A stretch of DNA of 48,123 nt, from NCBI GenBank assembly GCA_023249305.1, contig JAHFCU010000014.1, positions 1 through 48,123 on the forward strand, read 5' to 3'. A program made the position numbers and the translations under genes. Position 1 is the stretch's first letter. Each line of letters starts with the position of its first letter. Source of the stretch: Gemmatimonadota bacterium (GTDB lineage Bacteria; Gemmatimonadota; Gemmatimonadetes; Gemmatimonadales; Gemmatimonadaceae). The notes under the pieces were generated by a model. That model saw only the letters and a program-made list of their open reading frames with translations, was not told the origin of the DNA and ran no database searches. Of the stretch, positions 33,722-42,563 are shown in pieces.

Positions 33722-34465
33722 CTACGGAGCATTCGGGCGCGCCGCCGGCGCGGTGGCGATGAGTAGCAGCGAACTGCCGAATCCCGGGGCGTGGCGTCCA
33801 AGCAACCGCTGCTCCAGCAAACAGGCGTGTCGAGCCAGCGCATTCACGAATATTGGCGGCACCCGCGGCGTCTGCGGCGTGATTGGCCGCCACGCCTCAA
33901 CGAAGCGCGTGGCTAGCTTCGCTGCGGCGAGCAGGACGAAGAAGTAGCGTGCGTGCACGATAGCGAAGCCATGCCGCCCGAAGAGCGAGACGAGTTCTGA
34001 ACGCGAGAAACGGGTGACGTGGCCGTTGAGATCGTCATGCGCTGTCCAGAGCAGCCGAAGCGCGGGAACAGTCACGAGGCAGACGCCGCCGGGCCGCAGC
34101 ACGCGCTTGGCCGACGCAAGGAATGCGTCGGGATTGGTGAGGTGCTCGATGACGTCGAGCGCAAGGAGGAGGTCAACCGGCCGGGGTGGCGTGTACGTGT
34201 CGTCCAGTGGACCGGCGTGGATGCGCGCGCGGTACGGTCCCTGCGGGTCGAGCACCTCGGTCACCGGCTCGACGCCGTACGTTTCAGCAAACCGCTCGAG
34301 CGATGGGAAGAACAGTCCATTGCCGCAGCCGACGTCGAGAATCGTCGACAACGTCGTCTCCGCGGAGAGCGCGCTGATCTCGCGCAAGAGCAGGGCCTCG
34401 CGGGCACGCCACCACCAATGCGAGCGATACAGCGCTTCGTACGCCGCGAGGTAGGCCGCGTCCAT
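33722..34465 (-). CDS. Class I SAM-dependent methyltransferase
   Basis: This 247-residue methyltransferase has motif I STILDVGCGNGLFFPSLE (about residues 40-57), the DLLLALDVIEHL segment and the post-motif RVLRPGGVCLVTVPAL. The WTAHDDLNGHVTRFSRSEL stretch is common in methyltransferases of surface-polysaccharide loci. A hydrophobic C-terminal region (HARYFFVLLAAAKLATRF) suggests membrane association. Its ATG overlaps the preceding GT2 stop by one base (TGATG), so it is the last gene of a three-gene minus-strand operon. It probably methylates a lipid-linked or membrane-proximal sugar. Confidence 0.86.
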   Translation of the reverse strand: MDAAYLAAYEALYRSHWWWRAREALLLREISALSAETTLSTILDVGCGNGLFFPSLERFAETYGVEPVTEVLDPQGPYRARIHAGPLDDTYTPPRPVDLLLALDVIEHLTNPDAFLASAKRVLRPGGVCLVTVPALRLLWTAHDDLNGHVTRFSRSELVSLFGRHGFAIVHARYFFVLLAAAKLATRFVEAWRPITPQTPRVPPIFVNALARHACLLEQRLLGRHAPGFGSSLLLIATAPAARPNAP

Positions 34466-35418
34466 CAGTGCGCGCGGGGCGGCTTATCGACGCCGACGAG
34501 ACGTTCTACGAGGTAGAGCGGACGCCGCTTGACCTCAAAGTAGATGCGACCCACGTACTCGCCGATGATCCAAAGCGCGATCAGCAAGACGCCGACGAGG
34601 AAAGTGAGGACAACAATGAGTGCGGTGAACCCTTGCGGCGACTGGCCGAGCACGAGCTTGGCGTAGATCGCGTACAGGCTGAAGAGCAACGCTCCGGTAA
34701 ATGCCACAAAGCCAAACGCCGCGCTGATGCGCAGCGGAATGATGGAGAACGAGAAGGCGCCGTCCAAGGCGAGCGAGAAGAGTCGCCCAAGGGAGTACTT
34801 GCTCTCGCCCGCCGCACGCGCCTCGCGCGGTACCTGCACGGTGGTCTGCCGGTACCCCACCCAAGAGCGAAGGCCGCGCAGATATCGCTCGCGCTCGGGG
34901 AGCGAACCCATCGCATCCACCACGCGACGAGACATCAGTGCGAAGTCCCCGGCGTCCACGGTGAGCGGAATGGCGGACATGCGAGCAATGAGCCGGTAGG
35001 CTGTGTGGTAGCCGAGGCGAAGCCACCATGGTTCCTTGCGTTTCATCCGCTGCACCACCACCACATCGAACCCCTCGTCTAGCTTCGCCATGAGCGTCGG
35101 GAGCACCTCAGGCGAATCTTGCAGGTCGGCGTCCATCGCGAGCACGGCATCCCCGGTCGTGTGATCGAGAGCGGCGGTGAGCGCTGCCTGATGGCCGAAG
35201 TTACGAGTGAGCGAAACAACACGGATGCGTGCATCGCCCTCGGCGGCCGCTGTCAACACGCCCAGCGTGCCGTCACGACTGCCGTCGTTCGCGAAGACGA
35301 TTTCATGCGGGCCGCCCGGCAGCGCATCGAGCACGGGGAGCAATCGGCGAAGTAGCTCCGGAATGACGGCTTCCTCATTGTAGACCGGAATGGCGAGGCT
35401 CAAACGGTGCGGCGTCAT
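34465..35418 (-). CDS. GtrB/ArnC-like polyprenyl-phosphate glycosyltransferase with two C-terminal TM helices
   Basis: This 317-residue GT2 enzyme begins LSLAIPVYNEEAVIPELL and has IVFANDGSRDGT, LTRNFGHQAALTAAL, VLAMDADLQDSPEV and DAGDFALMSRRVVDAM, the canonical GtrB/ArnC series. REARAAGESKYSLGRLF precedes two hydrophobic hairpin helices (about residues 230-255 and 268-290). It should transfer a sugar to undecaprenyl phosphate on the cytoplasmic face. The start at 35418 overlaps the upstream methyltransferase stop (ATGA). It probably feeds a GT-C enzyme; the closest candidate is the divergent membrane protein at 36201. Confidence 0.9.
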   Translation of the reverse strand: MTPHRLSLAIPVYNEEAVIPELLRRLLPVLDALPGGPHEIVFANDGSRDGTLGVLTAAAEGDARIRVVSLTRNFGHQAALTAALDHTTGDAVLAMDADLQDSPEVLPTLMAKLDEGFDVVVVQRMKRKEPWWLRLGYHTAYRLIARMSAIPLTVDAGDFALMSRRVVDAMGSLPERERYLRGLRSWVGYRQTTVQVPREARAAGESKYSLGRLFSLALDGAFSFSIIPLRISAAFGFVAFTGALLFSLYAIYAKLVLGQSPQGFTALIVVLTFLVGVLLIALWIIGEYVGRIYFEVKRRPLYLVERLVGVDKPPRAH

Positions 35419-36023
35419 CGCGGCTTCCCCTTGCAGTAGACCATCCGCCACAGCTCGAGACCGGCGAAGCCGAGCGGGAACTCGACGAACGTCTCAATGG
35501 AAAACGATGCCGAGAACAGCACCCGCCATGCGGTGATGGAACGCGCGTGCCGGCCGCGATCAAGTCGCGCAAACATCCACGCCGCGTTCAGGGTCAGCGG
35601 CATGACGAGGTCGAGGATGTACATGTGCCCGCCCGGCGCGACGACGCGGGGAAGACGCGACAGCAATCCACGCACCGCTTCGTCGTCGAGGTGGTGCATC
35701 AGCGAGTTGACGAGCACACAGTCGAAGCGTTCGGCGGGGAAGACTGAGGCGTCGGTGACATCACCGACGAGAAAGCGTCCCGCAAAGCGTCGCTGAGCGC
35801 TGGCGATGTAGTCGGGGTTGAGATCAATGCCGGTGTACCGCGCATTGCGGAAGTGTCGAGCGTTGGTGCCCGGGCCGCAGCCGACATCGAGGATCGACTT
35901 CGCCGGTCCCTGCCGGAAGTCGCGCAGGAACGGTGCAAGCTTCTTTTCGGCGAACGGCGCCTGCAGGCTGCGGTACACGAGCGGTACTTCGAAGGCGCGG
36001 TCGGCGATCTGGCGAAGCGTCAT
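35415..36023 (-). CDS. Class I SAM-dependent methyltransferase
   Basis: This 202-residue methyltransferase has motif I SILDVGCGPGTNARHF (about residues 44-59), IDLNPDYIASAQ, LVGDVTDASVFP and DCVLVNSLMHHLDDEAV, followed by RVVAPGGHMYILDLV. The C-terminal half has hydrophobic stretches (ITAWRVLFSASFSIETFVEF) typical of membrane-associated glycan methyltransferases. The longer open frame adds 42 Cys-rich residues that look non-coding, so ATG 36023 is used. It is the first gene of the three-gene operon, divergent from the membrane protein at 36201. Confidence 0.86.
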   Translation of the reverse strand: MTLRQIADRAFEVPLVYRSLQAPFAEKKLAPFLRDFRQGPAKSILDVGCGPGTNARHFRNARYTGIDLNPDYIASAQRRFAGRFLVGDVTDASVFPAERFDCVLVNSLMHHLDDEAVRGLLSRLPRVVAPGGHMYILDLVMPLTLNAAWMFARLDRGRHARSITAWRVLFSASFSIETFVEFPLGFAGLELWRMVYCKGKPR

Positions 36024-36200
36024 GTGCAAGAGGCGGGCGCCGAGTAGGGACGTGCCCGGGAACGTATGCCACTGCCCAAGAGCGGGCAAGCAACACACGG
36101 CGCACCGTCTCTCGCGACCGCATAGACCGAGTGCACATATTCCCAACACTCGGCGCCGTCTTGATCAAGCGACGCGCCTGCTCGTCGCCGCCCGGCACAC

Positions 36201-38063
36201 GTGGAGCGATTTGTGTCCCAGACGTACCCACAATGGACCAGAGCCGACCGCGTGGCGCTTGCCGTCGCGCTGGTCGTGTCGCTGGCGTTCGTGGTCCCGG
36301 TTCTCTATCGCGGCTGGGTTCCGTTCGACGAAGGATGGATTATCGAGCAGGCAACCCGCGTACTCGCGGGCCAGCTGCCGCACCGTGACTTTGACGATCT
36401 GTGGACCGGTGGCTGGAGCTTTGTGCACGCTGCACTCCTCCGGCTATTCGGGCCGTCAATGGCCATCATGCGCAGCGCAATCCTCGTCGCATGGACCGCC
36501 GGGCTCGTGGCGCTTTTCGCGATTGTCCGCCGCCGTCACGACCCAGTGCTAGCCGGGGCGTCGGTCATCGTCTCAGCGCTGTGGACGCTCTGGGCGTGGC
36601 AACTGCCGCTCCTCAACTGGTTCTACTTCCCTGGGGCACTGCTCGCGGTCCTTGCCGTGATGCGGTTCGAGGAGACAGGACGGCATCGCTGGCTTGTGGC
36701 GGCGGGAACATTGGCGGGCATCCTGTTCGTGTTCAAGCTGACCGGACTGTTCCTTCTTTCCGCCCTGCTCCTGTGGAGCGTCGTGCGGGCGGCGCACGAT
36801 GGGCAGGCCAATGATGCTCGTTCCGCGCGTCGGTCGGCCATCGCCGATGCGCGATGGGCGGCGCTGGTGCCATGCGCCCTGCACGCCACGTTGAGCGTGC
36901 GTCTCGCATCAGGCATGCCAGGCGCGGAGAGTGCCGTCGTGCTCATCGCCGGACCCAACGTGGTCTTGGCGGCCGGCCTGGCCGTCGTAGTCTGGCGCGG
37001 CGGCCCGCTGCCGTGGATGCGGTTTATCGCCTCGATGCTGCGCATCGGCGCGCCCGTAGTTCTCGGCTTTGCGCTTCCCGTGCTTGCCTTGCTCGCGCCG
37101 TACCTGGCCAGTGGTTCTATCGGTGCACTGTGGCATGGTGTATTCGTGACGCCGTTGCGGCGCCTAGCCGACGTGGCCTTTCCCCCGCCGTGGTGGCGCA
37201 TTGCCGCGAAGCTCAGCGGGCCTGCGCTGCTGCTGTGGCTAGGCGTGCCGCGGACGCGGGGAGGCGACGGCGCCACCTGGCCTGCGGTGGCTCTGGGCGC
37301 CGTGCTCGGGACTACGTACGTGTTGCTCCCGGCATCGCGCGAATACCTGATTCCCACGCTGGCCACGCTGCCGCTCGTGATCGCCACCGCCTGGGCATGG
37401 ACGAGCGTCGCGCGAACGCGCGACGGAACCGCGCTGCTTCTCGTGAGTGTCGCGGCATCAGCGCAGTTGCTGCAGGTGCCCTTTGCGACCGTCAACTACT
37501 TCCTTGCCTCGGCACCGCTCCTCGTCGCTGCGTCCCTCTTCCTGCCGACGCGCGGACCGCGCCGCACGGCCACGCTTTTTGCCTTCGCCGCACTCGGCGT
37601 CGCCGGGGCGTGCGGCGTGCGGCGTCTGCCGCCGCTGAATGCGGAGATCCGCCTCGACGGGGACGCCCGCATGCCACACGGTGACGCGATCTGGATTCCT
37701 CGCGACGACAGCATCCGGTATGCGGAGGTGACTCGACGCATTGCCGCGCATCTCGGTGGCGGCGGGCTGTACGTCTTTCCGTGGCACAACGAGTTCTACT
37801 ATTTCACGGGGACGCGCAACCCGGTTCGTTCGCTCACCGCGCTGCTTGCTCCCGACGCCGAAATTGATCCTGCCGTGCTGGTGCCGCGGCTCGATGCGGC
37901 ACGCACAACGGTCGTTGTGCTCTTCCCTCCAACGCACGACGAATGGATACCGCGATTGCGCAACACGGTGCGCGCGATCCGCGAGAAATGGTCGTGTAGC
38001 GAACGTCTGCATGGATGGGCCGAGGTGCGTTGGCGTCCGTCGACCGAAACGAGCTGCCAATGA
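36201..38063 (+). CDS. GT-C-like multi-spanning membrane protein, putative glycosyltransferase
   Basis: This 620-residue membrane protein has about ten to twelve helices. The first periplasmic loop has WVPFDEGWIIEQATRVLAG followed by QLPHRDFDDLWTGG. The DEG acidic motif and HRDF are GT-C (GT39/GT87-like) features seen in transferases that use polyprenyl-phosphate sugars. A soluble C-terminal domain (about residues 475-620) includes YFTGTRNPVRSL and VVVLFPPTHDEW. The start is a GTG at 36201. It is divergent from the methyltransferase/GtrB-like operon, with a 177-nt shared upstream region. Substrate and exact family are not certain. Confidence 0.8.
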   Translation: MERFVSQTYPQWTRADRVALAVALVVSLAFVVPVLYRGWVPFDEGWIIEQATRVLAGQLPHRDFDDLWTGGWSFVHAALLRLFGPSMAIMRSAILVAWTAGLVALFAIVRRRHDPVLAGASVIVSALWTLWAWQLPLLNWFYFPGALLAVLAVMRFEETGRHRWLVAAGTLAGILFVFKLTGLFLLSALLLWSVVRAAHDGQANDARSARRSAIADARWAALVPCALHATLSVRLASGMPGAESAVVLIAGPNVVLAAGLAVVVWRGGPLPWMRFIASMLRIGAPVVLGFALPVLALLAPYLASGSIGALWHGVFVTPLRRLADVAFPPPWWRIAAKLSGPALLLWLGVPRTRGGDGATWPAVALGAVLGTTYVLLPASREYLIPTLATLPLVIATAWAWTSVARTRDGTALLLVSVAASAQLLQVPFATVNYFLASAPLLVAASLFLPTRGPRRTATLFAFAALGVAGACGVRRLPPLNAEIRLDGDARMPHGDAIWIPRDDSIRYAEVTRRIAAHLGGGGLYVFPWHNEFYYFTGTRNPVRSLTALLAPDAEIDPAVLVPRLDAARTTVVVLFPPTHDEWIPRLRNTVRAIREKWSCSERLHGWAEVRWRPSTETSCQ

Positions 38064-38222
38064 GGCGAGCCCGGCGCCGCGAGGAGCGTCCCACACCGTG
38101 GGGAGAGTCCGCCGCGAACACCATCTGATCGGCGTTGCACTCGCGGTCGGGGCATGCCACCCCTTCCACCGAGACCTCAGGCTGGCACGGCCGTGGGCGA
38201 CGCCGGCCTCCTCGACGGCGTC

Positions 38223-39230
38223 CTACCAGTACGACCCACCTTCTTCCATGTCGCGCCAACGAGGCGGCTTGCGGGTCGGAGCGGGGCCAACCCAGGCGTC
38301 GTTGAACAGGCGCTGGAAGAATGGGATGGCGTCCCATCGGTTGCCGCGAATTCCAAACAGGACCTGTGTGGCGCCGCCGAGGTGTACTTCCTGCCGCCCC
38401 ATCCGCTTTGCGGCAGCCGCCAACGGAAACCCATAGGCTCCGGCGCCGATGATGCAGACGTCGAATGTCTCGCTCGCGATCGCATCGGTCATGAAATCAA
38501 GTGCCGCGAACCAGTCGGCGAAGCGCGGCCGCGTTCCGCCGTGTGACATAACCGCCGCGATCGTCTTCAATTCGAACGGGGGCAGCACCTCTCGTCCCGG
38601 AAACAACTCCTCACGTCGCGCGTACTGCTGGCGCACGAGGTCCGCCAGGGGATGCACGACCAGCACAACGCGGTCACGCAAGACCCGAGACCACGGGTTC
38701 TCGTGGTAGTAGGGCTCCAGGTCCTGCAACGGCACGCGCACGTGGGGAAGACCGCGGTCGTGCAGTAGTCATTCGCCCGGGAGCCATGACCCAAGGATGT
38801 CGACAAGTGGCAGGTCCGTGAGCATGCGGTCGACGAAACGGGCAAGCGTTTCAGGCGTGACCGGAAAGAAACCCGGGTGCAACTCCATCTGGTCGATGAA
38901 CCCGGCGTCCCACCACGGTGGCGGCGTCTTGCCCATCATATACCCGATGGAGTGTGGCCACCGTGGTCCGGGAGCGCTGATGGCGAGCTGGCGCAACATC
39001 GCGTCGAGTTCGCCGGCTCCCAGGCGAGCGATCATGGTTGGCGTTGGCTGCACCAATCGTTGGTAGATCAAATCACCGGCGGCCTGGCCCGACGCGATGG
39101 GCAACCACGCCTCGCCGAGCGGGGGAGCGGGGAAGAATCGCTCGCGCATCTCATGCAGTCGGCGCCAGATCCGTTGTTCGACCGACAGGCGCGCGGCGAT
39201 GCGGCCCGCCGCCGCGCCTTCGTCACTCAC
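38223..39230 (-). pseudogene. Polysaccharide-locus protein gene split by a single in-frame TGA
   Basis: Two adjacent open segments (39230-38769 and 38741-38223) are in the same reading frame, separated by one TGA at 38771-38769. Reading through gives 335 residues that look like one protein: MIARLGAGELDAM, VDILGSWLPGE, the TGA, LLHDRGLPHVRVPLQDLEPYY, and then CIIGAGAYGFPLAAAAKRMG and VHLGGATQVLFGIRGNRWD. I recall intact homologues of this length in polysaccharide loci; the ARLG.GEL start resembles DUF1792/GT-D-type glycosyltransferases, but this is tentative. Everything after the stop is conserved-looking, so decay is recent, or the stop is read through, or it is a sequence error. The start is a GTG overlapping the wzt stop by 8 nt, consistent with co-expression with the ABC exporter. 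Confidence 0.8.
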
Positions 39231-40458
39231 GCGCGATGCTCCACGTGTAGTCCTCCATGTAGGTCATGTGCTCCGGGCGCCAGTCATAGTCGGGTCGCAC
39301 GAGCCCGTCCATGGTAACCTCGAACGGGCAGATGTTGATCAGGCGATCGAAGACCTGGTGTGTTGCCCGATTGTTGAGCCAAACCTCGAGCGAATACCGA
39401 CCGAGTACCAGCCGGAACTTCGGCACGTCGATGCGCACTTTGAAACATCCGGTCGTGTTTCGGAATTCAGGCCCATCGCCGTAGATCCAGAAATGATTGA
39501 TTGCGCGCTCACTCTCGTCGGCGACGTGCACCGAGAAGCACAGCTGCGGCACTGGTTCGGGGATCACCAATTCGAACTCGATACTAAAGGGATCGCCACA
39601 ACGCTGAACGCCGTCGCTGATTGAGGTCACGAGTCGCGCTGACCGTACGTGGATCCCGGTGCGATCGGAACTCGCGGCGTAGGCATGCGGTGACTCCGCC
39701 CCGGCCACCTGCAGCGCGCGGTAAAACGCGAGACCGTCGGCGGTGGCGCCGTCGAAGACGATGCGACCCTGGTCGAGCACCAATGTGCGCGAAGTCAGCG
39801 TGGAGATGGCGTGCAGCGAGTGGCTCACGAAGAGCACGGTGCGGCCGGTGTCGGCCACCTCACCCATCTTTCCAAGGCACTTGCGCTGGAACTCTTGGTC
39901 GCCCACAGCGAGCACCTCATCCACCACAAGAATCTCGGCGTCAAGGTGCGCGGCCACGGCGAACGCGAGCCGCATGTACATGCCACTGCTGTAGCGCTTC
40001 ACGGGAGTGTCGAGGAACCGCGAGATCCCCGCGAACTCGACAATCTCGTCGAAGCGCCGTGCTACCTCATGTCGGCGCATGCCGAGGATAGCGCCGTTCA
40101 AGAAGACATTCTCGCGACCGGTAAGCTCCGGATGGAAGCCAGTGCCGACTTCGATGAGCGAACCGACGCGGCCACGCAGCTCCGCCCAGCCCGCGGTGGG
40201 AGTCGTGATGCGGCTGAGCAACTTGAGCAGCGTGCTCTTGCCGGCGCCGTTGCGCCCGATGATGCCCACCGCCTGGCCGCGCGGGATCTCGAACGCCGCA
40301 TCACGGAGCGCCCAGAAGCGCTCGCCATCGCCACGCCCGAACGGATGGCGCACCGCGTCCACGAGCCGCTCGGCGAGGGTCGTAGCCCGCGGCCCCTGCC
40401 CGATGCGATACGCCTTGCCGAGTCCCTCGGCCCGGATGGCGGGCGCCTCAGATCTCAT
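39223..40458 (-). CDS. wzt: Polysaccharide ABC exporter ATPase with C-terminal Wzt-like domain
   Basis: This 411-residue ABC protein powers export of a lipid-linked glycan. The nucleotide-binding domain has Walker A IGRNGAGKST (about residues 65-74), the signature YSSGMYMRLAFAVA, Walker B AEILVVDEVLAVGD and the switch histidine in LFVSHSLH. Residues from about 250 form a beta-rich Wzt_C-type carbohydrate-binding domain (GIHVRSARLVTSI; CFSVHVADESERAI; GRYSLEVWLNN). Such tails in E. coli O9a/O8 Wzt recognise the modified non-reducing end of the polymer, so a capped glycan is plausible. The ATG at 40458 is preferred over an upstream TTG; it overlaps the permease gene by 11 nt. Confidence 0.93.
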   Translation of the reverse strand: MRSEAPAIRAEGLGKAYRIGQGPRATTLAERLVDAVRHPFGRGDGERFWALRDAAFEIPRGQAVGIIGRNGAGKSTLLKLLSRITTPTAGWAELRGRVGSLIEVGTGFHPELTGRENVFLNGAILGMRRHEVARRFDEIVEFAGISRFLDTPVKRYSSGMYMRLAFAVAAHLDAEILVVDEVLAVGDQEFQRKCLGKMGEVADTGRTVLFVSHSLHAISTLTSRTLVLDQGRIVFDGATADGLAFYRALQVAGAESPHAYAASSDRTGIHVRSARLVTSISDGVQRCGDPFSIEFELVIPEPVPQLCFSVHVADESERAINHFWIYGDGPEFRNTTGCFKVRIDVPKFRLVLGRYSLEVWLNNRATHQVFDRLINICPFEVTMDGLVRPDYDWRPEHMTYMEDYTWSIARE

Positions 40459-41275
40459 CGGCAAAGCTCCGCTCGATGCCGCGGAAGATCGCGGCGCCGA
40501 TGATGAGCAGCAGCACGGCGGCGCCTACACTGAACCACAGCGCGCCGAGTGACGGCGCCGGCGTGCCGAGCAACGACCATCGCATCAACTCGAGCGGTGC
40601 GGCCAGTGGGTTGGCATAGTAGAACGCGAGCCAGCGTGCAGGGACCGCCGAGGAGGAGTACGCCACCGGGCTGGCATACAGCGCGAGTTGAATGGCCACC
40701 GGCAGGAGGTACTGCACGTCGCGGTACCGCACGGCGAGTGCGGCGGCGGCAAAGCCGGCGCCCGCGGCAAGCACGCCCAGCATAATGACGGCAACGGGGA
40801 ACCCGATGAGCCGCGCGTCCGGCGCGTGTCCCTGCGCGAACGCGATCACGGCGAACGCAGCGACCGTGACTGCAAGGTCAACGAGCGCGGCGGGGATCAC
40901 GGCCAGGGGCAGGATGAGCCGCGGGAAGTAGACGCGCGTGACGAGCTGCGGGTTCTGGACGAGCGACGTGCTCGCGCGCGTGAGCACGCTGGAGAAGAAA
41001 TTCCAGCCGATGAGTGCGGCGAGCGCGAACAGCACGTACGGCTGGCCGTCGGTCGGCACGCGCGCGATGCGGCCGAACACGAAGGCGAAGATGCCGGCCG
41101 CCGCCAGCGGTTGCAGCACGACCCACGCGATGCCAAGAAACGTCTGGCGGTACCGCAGGCGCAGGTCGCGCGTACCGAGCGCGAGAAACAGATCGCGGAA
41201 GTGCCAAATCTCGCGCACGGCACGGAGCGGCGACGCGCGCCCCGCGTCAATGCGAACGACCGGGGCGACCGTCAC
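40448..41275 (-). CDS. wzm: Polysaccharide ABC exporter permease (ABC-2 type)
   Basis: This 275-residue ABC-2 permease has an amphipathic N-terminus (REIWHFRDLFLALGTRDLRL) followed by about six helices. The RYRQTFLGIAWVVLQPL segment is the conserved entry into TM1 of Wzm/TagG-type permeases. VYFPRLILPLAVIPAALVDL and the C-terminal FYYANPLAAPLELMRW motif are also typical. It starts at GTG 41275, overlapping the mechanosensitive-channel stop by 4 nt (GTGA), and is followed by the ATPase with an 11-nt overlap. Together these two genes make a complete glycan exporter, independent of the Wzc/OPX system in the plus-strand operon. Confidence 0.92.
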   Translation of the reverse strand: MTVAPVVRIDAGRASPLRAVREIWHFRDLFLALGTRDLRLRYRQTFLGIAWVVLQPLAAAGIFAFVFGRIARVPTDGQPYVLFALAALIGWNFFSSVLTRASTSLVQNPQLVTRVYFPRLILPLAVIPAALVDLAVTVAAFAVIAFAQGHAPDARLIGFPVAVIMLGVLAAGAGFAAAALAVRYRDVQYLLPVAIQLALYASPVAYSSSAVPARWLAFYYANPLAAPLELMRWSLLGTPAPSLGALWFSVGAAVLLLIIGAAIFRGIERSFADEI

Positions 41276-42462
41276 GCCGTGCCCCGTGCCGACGTGACCG
41301 TCGCCATGCCTGAGGCGAGGGCAATGCCCTCACGCTGGAACGCCGAGTAGACGCGCAGCAGGATGGCCTGCCGCGCGTTGAGCGCGATCAGCCAGTCGGC
41401 GTTCGTGACTAAGAACGCGGTCTCGAACTCATGGCCGGCGGGCGTCGTACCGATCAGGTGCGAGCGCTGAAACGTGACGTACGGCTGTCCCTCCACGGCC
41501 TGCTTGAACAGCTCGGGTATGCCCGAGAGGCGCACCGCGTCCGTGCCGAGCGCCACGGTTGTGTGCAACACGTACCGGCGCCCTTCGCGCCGGGCGAGGT
41601 TACGGATTCTACTCTTGAGCAGGTCGGCGTTGGAGAAGATGATCTCCTCGCCGTTCACGCTGCGGATGCGCGTCGTCTTGAGCCCGACTTTCTCCACCGT
41701 TCCCTCGAGCTGGTCCACGACGATGTAGTCGCCGAGCACGAATGGCTTGTCGAGCACGATGGACAGTGCCGCGAACAGGTCGCCGAGGATGTTCTGCACC
41801 GCCAGCGCGATGGCGATGCCACTGACGCCGAGCCCGGTGATGAGCGTCGTGATGTTGACGCCGTAGTTCTGCAGTGCCAGCAGAACGAGCAGGCTCCACA
41901 GCACCAGGCGCACGCCGAAGCCCAGCGCGGCCATTGTCGTGCGGTCGCTCTGCCGCGGGTTGTTGCGCGCCCACTGCTCGAGCCAGAACGTGACGCCGAC
42001 GTTCGTCCACGCGACGCCCTGCAGTACCAGCGCGAGGATCTTGATGATCCGCACTGCCTCATCTGCGGGTGGCGGGAACGCGATGAACGCGTCCACGCCG
42101 ACAATCGCGACATAGACGAACAGCGAGGTGCGAATGCCGTGCACCAACGCCACGGCGAAATCATCGGCAACTGTATCAGTCTGCTCGGCGAGCTTGGCCA
42201 GTCGGCGCTCGGTGAGCGTGCGCAACACCCACAGCAGCGTAACACCGCCGGCCGCCGCCGCGATCGCCTGCAGCCACTGCGCCGGGGAGTTCCCGAGGAA
42301 GCTGCCGTCGGTGATAAGACGGTCCCTCGCGGCGGCGGCCTGTTGAGCGAGGCGGGTCACCGATGCACTCGTTTCGGCGGTGGGGATCACGGAACGGCGG
42401 CGGCGAGCAAGGGACGGGGAAGCGGCGTTAGCCGAGAGGCCGGGAGGTTGCCCGCGCCCCAT
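41272..42462 (-). CDS. MscS-family small-conductance mechanosensitive channel
   Basis: This 396-residue protein has four or so N-terminal helices (about residues 65-215) and the MscS pore/vestibule block: ITGLGVSGIAIALAVQNILGD (glycine/alanine-rich pore helix), then FVLGDYIVVDQLEGTVEKVG and LKTTRIRSVNGEEIIFSNAD in the beta domain. The C-terminal alpha/beta domain ends in QREGIALASGMATV. It should open under hypo-osmotic membrane tension. The ATG at 42462 directly abuts a GGAGG with no spacer, so a slightly later start (GTG at 42390) is possible. Its stop overlaps the wzm start, so it is the first gene of the exporter operon. Confidence 0.91.
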   Translation of the reverse strand: MGRGQPPGLSANAASPSLARRRRSVIPTAETSASVTRLAQQAAAARDRLITDGSFLGNSPAQWLQAIAAAAGGVTLLWVLRTLTERRLAKLAEQTDTVADDFAVALVHGIRTSLFVYVAIVGVDAFIAFPPPADEAVRIIKILALVLQGVAWTNVGVTFWLEQWARNNPRQSDRTTMAALGFGVRLVLWSLLVLLALQNYGVNITTLITGLGVSGIAIALAVQNILGDLFAALSIVLDKPFVLGDYIVVDQLEGTVEKVGLKTTRIRSVNGEEIIFSNADLLKSRIRNLARREGRRYVLHTTVALGTDAVRLSGIPELFKQAVEGQPYVTFQRSHLIGTTPAGHEFETAFLVTNADWLIALNARQAILLRVYSAFQREGIALASGMATVTSARGTA

Positions 42463-42563
42463 CCTCCAAGTTACGCTCCCTGCACGGACCCGTCATCCCA
42501 CACGAGGGAACTTCACCACTCGTGCGCTGGTAGTTCGGTTGACTCTCAACGCCCCCCCGCCCG

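Noticed and set aside
38769-38771. TGA read as selenocysteine
   Set aside because: No family expectation of Sec, no convincing stem-loop immediately after the codon, and no selenium genes in the window. Nonsense mutation, read-through or error are simpler.
42539-42544. TTGACT as a -35 element for msrP
   Set aside because: It lies only about 20 nt before the start codon, too close for a -10 and leader. It is part of a small inverted repeat GTTGA-CTC-TCAAC.
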